Assembly: GCF_000417875.1 (NCBI RefSeq)
Contig: NW_006920869.1
Span: 286,584 to 350,583 of the forward strand
Direction of reading: 5' to 3'
Length of the DNA stretch: 64,000 nt
Source: Pseudozyma flocculosa PF-1
Taxonomy: Eukaryota; Basidiomycota; Ustilaginomycetes; Ustilaginales; Ustilaginaceae
Both the position numbers and the translations under genes were made by a program. Positions 31,296 to 40,685 of the stretch are shown here, piece after piece (position 1 is the first letter of the stretch; every line of letters begins with the position of its first letter). The notes under the pieces were generated by a model. That model searched no databases. It was not told where the DNA came from and saw only the letters and a program-made list of their open reading frames with translations.

Positions 31296-33538
31296 ACGGG
31301 CCGGGACGCTGAGCCTTGCTTGCTTGTACCATACACGTGATGATACCGACATGATATTGCTTATGGGCTCGTGCGCTGCAACAACAGCCACAACTCATCG
31401 ACGTGGAGAGTACCGTCGTGGTCCACGGATCGGCGTGCGTCTCTCTGTCGGCGAGGAGCGTCAGGCCAGCCCATGCCAAGACCGGCCTGCCGGCCAACCT
31501 TGCATTGCCTGAGCGAGAGGCCAAACGGAGTCGATGTGCATCGTCCGAAGTTGGCCGACTCGGGAGCGGGTTCCGGCGCTAACGAGGCCGATCCGGGGGC
31601 GCCGAATAGTCGATGGAACATCCAGCGAACCCGTGCTTCTTGGCACGATCGAGGAGCAAAGAGGATTGGGTTAGTCACGGTGTCGCAAGGTGAAGATGAA
31701 TCCGCAGCTCGGTCGGTGCTGAGCTTGCTTGCTGTCGGCGCCGTGATCTGATTCTGACTGAGCCAGCACCGAGGTACCGTACCAGACAGGTCAGGTCGGA
31801 TCTTGGACCCCATCGCAGCGTCGATTGTTGTCGCCGTGCGTGTGGCGTGGCCCTATTGTCAAAGAGTTGATCTCCGCCTGGCCGCTTTGTGGTTGAGAGA
31901 TGCATGGAAGATTTCGGTGCATGAGGCGCGTCAGGCGCGTGTACGTGTTGCGAGGCGGATGCCGCTCTTTGGCTGAGGCTGCGCACCCCACGCTGTGCGC
32001 GCGCGGGAGGGAATGCATACATGCTCACTTTTCATGGCCCGTCGCTGCGTTGCTCGCCCCGTCGGTCGGGTCGAAAGCTTCCTGCTTCACCGCAGGACAT
32101 CGTAGCGATCGTACGTCTTCTTTCATCGCTTTGAAGTCGGCCAAGAGAGTCGGGTCGCACATCGACAGTCGCCGGAATGCCGTTGGCGAGATGGACGGAC
32201 GCCAAGGAAGAGCGGTTCACAGGCGACCCACACGGGGCCTTGCGGGCCGGGGTTGGTCGTCTTCGGGCCGAAAGAGGTCAGCCGATCCCGGTGGGGTGCA
32301 GGCGGCTCCGTTGTCCTTGTCGTTGTCATCCGCAATGTCATGCCTTCCGTAGCAGCAAGACCAGGTGAGGCTACGGTTACGAATCAGTCCCTGACTGTGT
32401 GCTACTACTCGCAAGGATGTCGCAGCGCGGCAGACGAGATCATGGAGCGTACCGGCCAAGGGAGGACGGCGCTGGTCTGCACGAAGGATCTTGCACCAAA
32501 GGTGTTGTTTACCCGCCTCGCCTCACTCCTCACTCTCTCACACCCTCTTCGTCCCTGAAGATCTGTTCATGCTCCGACCAAGGCTTGCTCATCCCTTGCG
32601 ATCCTCTGTTGCGAGCCGGGCCTGACTCACGCCGGCTGTGGCGGACGCTCTGACGGGGCTAGGCCCTTCCTCGTTCGCATTGTCGAGCCTGCGCACCGTC
32701 CCCGCAAAGCGCACGTCTACCAGTACCGGATGATCGTCTTTGCACCTCGATCGTACGTACAATGGCATTTGATCATCTAGCTGACGTACATACACAGTGC
32801 TGCACGCAGAACGTCCGCTGATCTCGATGTTGACAGGCCACCAACCGACGAGGTCGCCGGCCAAGGTTTGACAGGTGGAAAGCAAGCCAAGGCTCCATGG
32901 TTCCGCCGTGGCGATCCGAGTGCCGTACTGGTCATGGCCGACGAGCCAACTGGTCTGACCCGCGATCTGTGTGCCACCACGGCTTGCCCTCCATGTCGAG
33001 CGTGTATCTAACCCACCTCATCGCCTTTTTGTTTCGTCACTGGCCTAGCCTTGGCAAGACGTACGAGTTCCACCGGTGCGATTTGGTATCCTGACGACCA
33101 ACGGCTGCGACTACCAAGTGAAAGAGTGCTGCACCTGCTGCCCTACTTGAGGCCAACGGCGAGAGCGATGCGGTGCGATCTCGAATGCACCGGTCAACGG
33201 CAACGACAAGGTGACGAATGGCCGTCAAGGGATGGAGGCGTTCCTCGACGAAGGGCCGCTCGGTTGCACCGCTGGGAGAAGGGCAGGGCAGGCAGGGTCC
33301 TGTATCTGGTCGCTGGAGGTCCGGTGTCGCATCAAGGCGGCTGGATGGCTGTCTGTCTGGCGATCCGCTTCGCTTCGCACCCCGCCTTTCCCGTCCGTTC
33401 CTTGACTGCTTGCTTGCTTCGAGGTCCGCCTGCCAGCCACGCTCGCTGCAGCCAGGGGACCCGCGGGACGGCGTTCTGTTCCCGCGCAAACGAACCCAAC
33501 ACCACCCCGGCACCCTGCGCGCGCTTGACGTACGGGCT

Positions 33539-33708
33539 CGCACATGTCGACCTCGACGGTCCAGACGAAACGAAACGCCCACGCCCCCCCCCCCCNCCNC
33601 GCNCNCNCNCNCNCNCNCNCNCNCNCNCGCCGCGCNNNNNNNNNNNNNNNNNNNNCGGGCGTCGCACATGTCGTACCTACGACCGGTCCACGAACGAAAC
33701 GAACCGAC
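33539..33708. repeat. diverged direct repeat flanking an unresolved (CN)n/N block
   Basis: A ~45-bp unit beginning CGCACATGTCG at 33539-33582 is repeated in the same orientation at 33663-33708 (shared words CGCACATGTCG, CGGTCCA and ACGAAACGAA). Between them lie poly-C, alternating C/N positions and solid Ns (33636-33655). It looks like a collapsed or unreadable minisatellite. Confidence 0.7.
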
Positions 33709-33716
33709 CGACCCGA

Positions 33717-33748
33717 CCCCCCCCCCCCCCCCCCCCCTCCCCCCCCCC
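33717..33748. repeat. poly-C tract
   Basis: C21-T-C10, about 260 bp upstream of the chitin deacetylase start codon. Quadruplex-prone on the opposite strand. Confidence 0.9.
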
Positions 33749-33895
33749 TTTCGTCTGTCGGCCTCGTGCCGTGAGCCGCCGCACAGGTGGGTGGACCGCA
33801 AGCGCAGCCGCTTCCACGTCCTCGCTCCGGTCTTCGCTGCCGGACTTGCATGGCAGCCCGCTCCTCCCTACTTGACGGGCTGGGTCGTCCGGACG

Positions 33896-33903
33896 TATAT
33901 AAG
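33896..33903 (+). promoter_or_regulatory. TATA box of chitin deacetylase gene
   Basis: TATATAAG, 107-114 bp before the ATG at 34010; the clearest TATA element in the window, fitting a strongly regulated gene. Confidence 0.65.
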
Positions 33904-34009
33904 ATGACTCGCCCTTGTCCTCGTCGATGGGAGGTTTGAACATCCCCCTCTTTCGCCGCCACCGACCCTGTCTCCTAGACCGCCCCGCCCCTATACACCA
34001 GACTAGACG

Positions 34010-34924
34010 ATGAAGATCAACAGCATCACCTCGGCCCTCGTGGGCCTCGCCATGGCCTCGTACGCCGCCGCCATGCCGGCCGTGGGCGACAAGATCGACG
34101 CGAGCTCGCTCCCCTCGACCCTCTCCGACGCCGTGCGCGCCGACCTGGCCCAGCGCGACCCCTCGACCTACACCCTCTACGAGCGCACCGACTCGGACTC
34201 GAGCGACCTCGAGAAGCGCGCCCAGGTCAACGGCCTCATTACGCGCTGCTCGACGTCGCGCTGCATGTCCATCACCTTTGACGACGGGCCCTACACCAGC
34301 CACAAGAACCTCGTCGACCAGTTCGACGCCGCCGGCTCCAAGGCCACCTTCTTTGTCAACGGCAACAACTTCCGCTGCATCTACGACAAGGACTCGGTCT
34401 CGGCGCTGCGATACAGCTACTCGCGCGGACACCAGATCTGCTCCCACACCTGGGACCACCCTGATATCTCGACTCTCAACAACCAGCAGCTCGACGAGCA
34501 GGTCCAGCTTGTCGAAGATGCGCTGTGGAAGATCATCGGCGCCGTGCCATCATGCATCCGCGCTCCGTACGGAAACATCAGGGACGACCAGGTCGCCTAC
34601 CTCAACAACCGATGGGGCCTCCAGGTGATCGGCTGGAACGCCGACACGGGCGATGCCAACGGCGATGGCGTCGACGCCGCTCTCAACGTCTACCGCGGTC
34701 TCAAGGCGCCCAAGCACGCCATCGTCCTCAACCACGAGACCGTCAGCACGACGCCGTCCGTCGTCATCCCCCAGGCGCTCAAGATCATCAAGCAGAACGG
34801 CTACTCGGGCAGCCAGACGGTCGCCGCCACGACCCGCTTCAACCCGTACAAGGTCGTTGGATCCTACGGCAAGCGCGATGCTTCTTGGACCTGCGACGGC
34901 AAGCCCGGCCCCGGCCAGGCCTAA
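34010..34924 (+). CDS. secreted chitin deacetylase (polysaccharide deacetylase, NodB domain, CE4)
   Basis: Removes acetyl groups from chitin to give chitosan, in the cell wall or outside the cell. Single exon, 304 aa. A signal peptide (about 1-21, cleavage after AAA) is followed by a propeptide ending in Kex2-type LEKR (67-70). The NodB domain carries motif 1 TFDDGP (89-94: Asp base and Asp ligand), motif 2 SHTWDH (145-150, metal His residues), motif 3 RAPYGN (184-189) and LNHE (240-243, catalytic His). Cysteines at about 80/85 and 123/144 suggest disulfides. There is no GPI or Ser/Thr-rich C-terminus, so it is soluble rather than anchored. It has its own TATA box. Confidence 0.94.
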   Translation: MKINSITSALVGLAMASYAAAMPAVGDKIDASSLPSTLSDAVRADLAQRDPSTYTLYERTDSDSSDLEKRAQVNGLITRCSTSRCMSITFDDGPYTSHKNLVDQFDAAGSKATFFVNGNNFRCIYDKDSVSALRYSYSRGHQICSHTWDHPDISTLNNQQLDEQVQLVEDALWKIIGAVPSCIRAPYGNIRDDQVAYLNNRWGLQVIGWNADTGDANGDGVDAALNVYRGLKAPKHAIVLNHETVSTTPSVVIPQALKIIKQNGYSGSQTVAATTRFNPYKVVGSYGKRDASWTCDGKPGPGQA

Positions 34925-35347
34925 AGGCGCACCGTGCGATCCACTCCTCGGCTCGCCCTACACCGACCGCATGGACTTTCCCCCCTCTCTGCTCGATTTC
35001 CGGATGAAGGCGACGACGACGACTCGGATCTCGCTTCCTTGACGCCCAGGTCATCCTGGCAGCTGTCGGAAGCCGCTCTCTATCTCTCGCCTCGACTCGG
35101 TCACACTCTCTATAGACTCGATCCTGCCCTGCACACGCAACGGACATTCTTGATGGCACGCAAACCACCATACACGTTCTCTCCACCTTGCACTTTCGAC
35201 TTCTTGTTGTTTATCTTTTCTCGCTGTACATCACCTGTTCTAGACCTTCACAGCTCCTGCAATGCTCGGAAAGGACCACTTCCATATCATTGCGACTATC
35301 CTAGAGCGCCTCGTATAAATAAGAAGAGGGGAGGGGGCGGCGGAAGA
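34925..35347. other. convergent 3' region
   Basis: Lies between the chitin deacetylase and P450 3' ends; AT-richer than its surroundings, as expected for 3' UTRs. No gene is seen. Confidence 0.5.
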
Positions 35348-37341
35348 TCACTGCAGCTTGCGCACGCGCAGAGGGACGCCCGCAATGACGGTGCCGTCCT
35401 TTGTCTGGGCTCGAGGTCGGACGACGAGGGCGAGGTGCGGGCGGATGTCGATGCCCTCTGCCAGGGTAAACTCGAACTTGGACAGGGCGAGGATGAGCAC
35501 CGTCTTCATCTCGGTCAGCGAGAACCTCGAGCCGATGCTGGTGGCGTGCAGGTGCGAGGGAGAGAGGGGGGGAGGTAGGGTCAACGTGTTGTTCCCGTGA
35601 ACCGATCGCGCATGCCGCACACTCACCAGCTCTTTGGACCGCCGCTGAAGCTGAACATGCCGTAGGGCTGGGGCATCCTGGCCTTGTGGAAGAGCTCGGG
35701 GAGCTTGAGCCATCGATCCGGGTTGAACTCCTCGGCGTCCTCGCCGTACAGGTCCTCGCGGTAGTTTGCCGACTTGAACATGCAGCTGACGACCGAGCCC
35801 TTCTTGACGGGGACCGAGGTGATGGTCTCCGAGCCGTCGCGGCTCTTGATGGGCAGCAGGAGGGGCAGCACGCTGTCCTTGACGACGAGGCGCTGCGAGT
35901 AGATGACGGGCGGGCAGAGGCGCAGCGTCTCCTGGATGACGCGGTCGAGGTACTCGAACTCGTCCGACCACAGGTCGTCGTACTTGATGTCCTGGGCCGC
36001 GACGTCGCGCAGCGGGATGCCGCGGCGCTCGCGGAAGCCCTTGTCGAGGGCGTCGCGCAGCTTCTGCTGGATGTGCGGATAGGTCGAGAGGTAGTAGAGC
36101 ACAAACCCGCTCGTCACACTCGACGTCTCGTAGCCGGCAAACGTGAACGTGTGGATCTGGCCCGCCACGTCCTCGTCCGACATGCGGTCCGCCTCGGCCT
36201 CGGCCAGGTTGGCCTTGACGAGGAGCGAGAGGAGGTCCTTGCGGCCAGAGAGGACGTCGTCGGCCGAGCCCGACACGTCCATCTCGCGCAGGATCTCGCG
36301 CTTCTTTTCCTGCACGATGGCCTGCGAGTACTTGGAGATGACCTGCTTGCTCTTGTGCAGCGCGCGATTGACCCTCTCGATCGGCCAAGTCTGCAGTCGG
36401 CAGTCGGAGGGGAGACAGGAAAGACAAGGACGCATCAGCGCCTGTGAAAGCTACAGGCGCGGCTGGACGCATATGCTGCCGGCACTCACCACGGCGGGGA
36501 CGTAGAGCATCGCGGCCAAGGCGGTCTGGATCATCCTGCCCAGGCTAAAGTTGATGGCGAGCTGGTTGGCGTCGTTGAAGGCGGCGCTCAGCTCGCTGCC
36601 GTCGCGGCCCTTGTCGAGGGCGTCAAAGTTGTGCCCGAACCCAGTCTGGCCGATGATGTCGAGCATGACGCAGTCGAGCCAGTTGCCCATGTCGACGACG
36701 CCCCAGCCATCGCGGTTGTCGCCGCCGCCGGGCTGCTGCTGCAGCTGCCCGTCGAGATCCCGCTCGATGGCGCCGCACATCTTGGCGCCGAGCTCGGCGA
36801 AGGTGGTTGTCATCTCGACGAGGTGCTCGACCGAGAAGCTCGGCCCGATCATCTTGCGCTGCTTGCGGTGGACGTGGCCATAGTGCTTGACGATGCCCTC
36901 TCCCGCGAGCAGCTCAATGATCTTGGTGCGCAGCTCCGGAGACTGAAACGTCTCGGTGTCGGCGAGGATGTGCGCGAGGGCGTTGGGGTCCGAGACGGAC
37001 AGCGACTCGTTGCCGAACGGTTCCGGAAACGTGTAGATGTGCGAGCCCAGCTCCTTTGCCCAGTACAGCAGACGCATCCCGGGGCCGCTGACCGTCTTTC
37101 GCTCGCCCGTCGTGGGCGAGGTGTAGGTGAAGTCGGCCGACTCGATGACCCGGTTGCCAAAGAGCATCGAGGCCCGTTTCGGGCCGGGCAGCTTGCGGAA
37201 TTCCGAGGGGAAGACGACGGGGGAGATGCTGAGCTTGTACACGACCCAGGCGACGAGGGCGAGCGAGGCGGCGAGGACGGGGTGCGAGGCACATGCCGCC
37301 ATCGCGCGCTCCAACGTCGGCGAGGTGGTCGAGGCGCCCAT
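35348..37341 (-). CDS. cytochrome P450 monooxygenase
   Basis: Microsomal haem monooxygenase of 601 aa in three exons: 37341-36490, 36390-35627 and 35537-35348. An N-terminal membrane anchor (HPVLAASLALVAWVVYKL) is followed by a proline-containing KLPGPKR hinge. The I-helix oxygen-binding motif is AGYETS (369-374), the K-helix ExxR is ETLR (438-441), and FNPDRW is the PERF-like motif. The haem loop FSGGPKSCIGSRFS contains the thiolate Cys539, whose codon TG-C is split by the second intron (GTGAGT...CACCAG). A Gln/Gly-rich insert (QLQQQPGGGDNRDG) lies near residue 220. The substrate and CYP family are not assigned. It is divergent from the ferroportin-like gene. Confidence 0.94.
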
Positions 37342-37931
37342 GGTGATGTTCAGAGGCCGGAGGGAACTGGACGAAGCGAAACGAAGGCCTGATCAGCGGA
37401 ACAGCGATAGCATGATGGTGAACAAGACCGAAGTGGCTGATTGCAAAGAGGTTGCCAAAGAAGCGGGCATGGCAAGTCAAGGGGCCAGGGAACGCATCAG
37501 GGGTCGAAGATCAGGTGGAGCGGACAACCAACTCGTGGCCCCTGCTTCCATCATGAATGGGGCTGCGCTGGCTTCCGTCCGAGGTCTGACAAAGCACCGA
37601 CAGGCCCCTGACCCGGCCTGCCGTTGCCCCTCGCCGTCGTTGCCGCTGACACCCTTTTGGGACAACTTCGGCCCATCGAGCCATCGAGGATAAGCCAGGG
37701 CCAAAGGGCAAGGCCCGCTTCTTCGGTTGCGCGTCTTCCGCCTGCTCCACTTCGGGTCGATGGACGTTCGTTGTTGCAGGGGCCGACAATCATCCGACTT
37801 TGATCCTTTCGGCAGCAAGTGTCGAGAGAGAGAAGGAAGGCCTCGCTCGGCTTTCTCGGCGCGCAGCTTCTCTTTTTCCTCGAGCGCGATGACCTCGCCG
37901 CCTAGATCGAGGAGCTCCACGACCTTCGAGC
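37342..37931. promoter_or_regulatory. divergent promoter region (P450 / ferroportin-like)
   Basis: 590 bp between the start codons of two divergent genes; no gene or clear TATA box is seen. Confidence 0.5.
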
Positions 37932-39815
37932 ATGTCGACCTCGACAGCCACCGCCACCGCCACCGTGGTCGCCACTGCGCCCGGCGCGGTGCCATCTGAT
38001 CGACCCAACGAGGCCATCGAGCTGCAGCCTCTTCCCTCGATCCAGAGCTCCCACCGGCCGCACCGCGATTCTGTCAACTACACCGGACCAGCCACCGGCA
38101 GCGAAGTCGACGCCGACGCCGACGCCGACGACGACGACGGTGGCGACCGCTCGGGCGCTGCGCCGGCCTCGGGTGGCCGCGACATTGACCTGCGCGGCAT
38201 GACGCTGCTCGCCGTGCAGCACGCCTCGTCGTCGTGGGGCTACCGCTCCGCCGAGTTTGCCTACCCGCTCTACATGGTCCGGCTCTTCACCAACACGCTG
38301 CTGCCGGCGTCGGTGTACGGCTTCATCACGACGGGCGCGGCCATCATCTTTTCCAACGCCGTGGGCCGCTCCATCGACCGGTACTCGCACACCAAGCTGC
38401 GCACCCTGCGCGCCTACATCCTCGGCCAGAAGGTGCTGGTCGGCGCATCCTATGGCCTCTTTCTGCTCCTCTTCCTCGACACGGGCCTCAGCACCGCGGC
38501 CGAAAACGGCGGCAAGGGACCGGACGGCCGAGGACCGGGCAACGCCGCCCCGTGGACCGTGTTCGCGGCCATCACGCTGCTGGGCTGCGGCGTGATACTG
38601 TCCAACGTGGGCGTCAGCGTAGCCGTGGAGCGCGAGTGGGTGCAGATCATCTCGCGCGGCTCTGCGGCGCGCCTGACGCGGCTCAACGCCATCATGCGCC
38701 GCATCGACCTCCTGACCAAGCTGCTCGCACCGCTCTTTGTCTCGCTCCTCACGACGACCATCTCGTACCGCTACTCGGTCGTCGTCCTCGTCGCCATCTG
38801 CGGCCTCTCGGCGGCGTTTGAGCTCGTCTTTGTCGGCATCGTCTACAAGCGCTTCCCCGCGCTCGCCGATGACGAGGCCAAGGTGGTCAAGCGGCGCATC
38901 GAGCTCGGCAAGGCGGCGGCCTCGGGCGAGGAAGCTGCGGGACAGGCGCCGTCAGCATCGGCATCGGCGGCGGCCGCAGCCTCGCCCGCCACGCTTCTAC
39001 GCAGGCTCCACCCGGCCTCGCTGGTCGTGGCGGTGCGCGACAGCTTCACGGAGCAGTACCGCGACTGGGCGACGTTTGTGCAGATGCCCGTGTTTATCAC
39101 GTCGGTGTGCATCAGCCTGCTCTACATGAGCGTGCTGTCGTTTGACCCGACGTTTATCGCCTACCTCAAGTCGGAGACCGACTACTCGGACGCCTTTGTC
39201 GCCGGAATGCGGGCGGTGGGCGTGGCGTCGGGCCTGCTGGGCACGGTGGTGATGCCGTGGATGGAGAAGCGGATCGGACTGGTGCGGACGGGATCCTACT
39301 CGCTCTGGCAAGAGACGCTGTCGCTGGTGCCGGGCGTCGTGGCGCTCTTCATCACTGGCGCCAAGAGGCCGTTCAGCAGCGGCAGCGCTGGCAGCAGCAG
39401 TGGTACGGCCGTCGACGACGGGTGGCGCCGCTACCGACCGCAGTGGAACACGGCGATCCTGTTTAGCAGCCTCTCGATTTCGCGCATCGGGCTGTGGTCT
39501 TTTGATCTGGCGCAGCTGGCGCTGCTCCAGACGGCGCTCTCGTCGGACCAGGTGCCGCCCTCGGTGGCCGAACGCAAGAATGCGCTGATGGCGCTGCAGT
39601 TTTCGCTGCAGAACGTCTTTGACCTGGGCCACTACGGCCTGACGCTGGGATGGAACCGGCCGGACCAGTTCAAGTACGCGGCGGCCACGAGCCTGGGCGC
39701 GGTGGGCGCGGCGACGCTGCTCTACACGGTCGGGTACGCCCGTCGGATCCGCGGGCATCTGGTCCACTTTGACCGGCACGGCCTCGAGAGGTTGCTGCGC
39801 AAAAAGGGCCAGTAG
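37932..39815 (+). CDS. ferroportin-like transporter (SLC40/FPN1 family)
   Basis: Single-exon 627-aa membrane protein. The first ~80 residues are hydrophilic, with alternating Ala-Thr and an Asp-rich stretch (DADADADDDDGG). The transporter core begins WGYRSAEFAYPLYMVRLF, and the second half has LLYMSVLSFDPTFIAYL and SISRIGLWSFDLAQLALLQ, both hallmark segments of the ferroportin family; about 11-12 helices are visible. In animals and plants the family exports ferrous iron or other divalent metals. In fungi the role is largely unknown, and the location (vacuole or plasma membrane) cannot be told from sequence. The ATG at 37932 is the first of the frame after stops. Confidence 0.9.
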   Translation: MSTSTATATATVVATAPGAVPSDRPNEAIELQPLPSIQSSHRPHRDSVNYTGPATGSEVDADADADDDDGGDRSGAAPASGGRDIDLRGMTLLAVQHASSSWGYRSAEFAYPLYMVRLFTNTLLPASVYGFITTGAAIIFSNAVGRSIDRYSHTKLRTLRAYILGQKVLVGASYGLFLLLFLDTGLSTAAENGGKGPDGRGPGNAAPWTVFAAITLLGCGVILSNVGVSVAVEREWVQIISRGSAARLTRLNAIMRRIDLLTKLLAPLFVSLLTTTISYRYSVVVLVAICGLSAAFELVFVGIVYKRFPALADDEAKVVKRRIELGKAAASGEEAAGQAPSASASAAAAASPATLLRRLHPASLVVAVRDSFTEQYRDWATFVQMPVFITSVCISLLYMSVLSFDPTFIAYLKSETDYSDAFVAGMRAVGVASGLLGTVVMPWMEKRIGLVRTGSYSLWQETLSLVPGVVALFITGAKRPFSSGSAGSSSGTAVDDGWRRYRPQWNTAILFSSLSISRIGLWSFDLAQLALLQTALSSDQVPPSVAERKNALMALQFSLQNVFDLGHYGLTLGWNRPDQFKYAAATSLGAVGAATLLYTVGYARRIRGHLVHFDRHGLERLLRKKGQ

Positions 39816-40685
39816 TTGTACGGTGGCGGACGAACGCATGCCCTTGCTTGCTAATCAGATGCGGATGCTGCTAATGCTGCCGCCTTGTGTGCGAAGAGAT
39901 CTTGTGATGGTGTCTGTGTTTCTCTTGCGTGTGGCGGCAGAGCCTGGAGGAGGTCAGGGCCAGGCGAGCACGCGAGGAAGCAAGCGGGGGCCAGGAGGCG
40001 GGCCGTTGAAAATTGCGGCAGAGGGGCGATGTTGGGCCTGGCTGCTGTCGATCCGTCGCTTGGTAAATCTCGCTCGCTTTGGCGGCCGCCGCTTTTTGCC
40101 AGCAGGCTAGGCTAGGTTGGCCCTCCCCCGCGCTCGTTACCCCGCAAAATCCAAAAAAGAAAAGAAAAAAGGGCGGCCAGGGTCCAAAGCGGTGAAGCCA
40201 GCAGGCAGCAGGCAGGCAGGCGGGTAGGCAGGCAGGGCAGCCCAACGAGCGGCGTACATCTGGCTCGCGCGTGCAAACGGGCGCCCGACTTTCGGAAGCC
40301 TAGCTCGCTGCCGCCGCCTGTCGTTGTCGCCGCTGCCGCGCATGAGGATAGAGTCACGCTCGCTCAAGGCAGGCCCGTACCTCCGCGCACTGCTACCGGC
40401 ATCCGCCTCAGCCCTCTTGGCCGGGCCCGGCCAGGATATAAACCCTCGACCGACGACGCCGGCTCCCTCCTGCCATCCGGATTCCAACCTTTGCCACCCT
40501 ACCTCTCGCCTTTATCCGCCACCCGCCACCCGCCACCCGCCCTCGCCACTCTTGTCTGCTTCTGCTGTGGCTCCTGCTCCCACCCCGCTTTTCATCCTTG
40601 CTTTTCTTGTCTGCACTTGCTCCTGCTCCTGCTCCTGCTCTCGCCCCTGATCCCTGACCCCACACCCCCACCGCCGCCGCCCAAC
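39816..40685. other. intergenic, promoter of acyl-CoA oxidase
   Basis: Contains CAGGCAGG repeats (about 40201-40231), a TATA element at 40435-40442 and a long C/T-rich leader (40460-40680). No gene is seen. Confidence 0.55.
40435..40442 (+). promoter_or_regulatory. TATA-like element of acyl-CoA oxidase gene
   Basis: GATATAAA, about 245 bp before the ATG and followed by a pyrimidine-rich leader. Confidence 0.5.

Larger units (their letters stand above)
31296..34009. other. long intergenic stretch with repeats and sequence gap
   Basis: About 2.7 kb. The first ~2 kb shows no recognisable gene and less GGCC motif content than other spacers. The last 500 bp hold poly-C tracts, an unresolved N block, a diverged direct repeat and the chitin deacetylase promoter. 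Confidence 0.5.

Noticed and set aside
31361..33094. Short open frames (60-150 codons) in the 31-33 kb spacer
   Set aside because: No family resemblance, normal chance length for this composition.
34010..39815. Biosynthetic gene cluster (P450, transporter, deacetylase)
   Set aside because: No backbone enzyme (PKS, NRPS, terpene cyclase) is present anywhere in the window.
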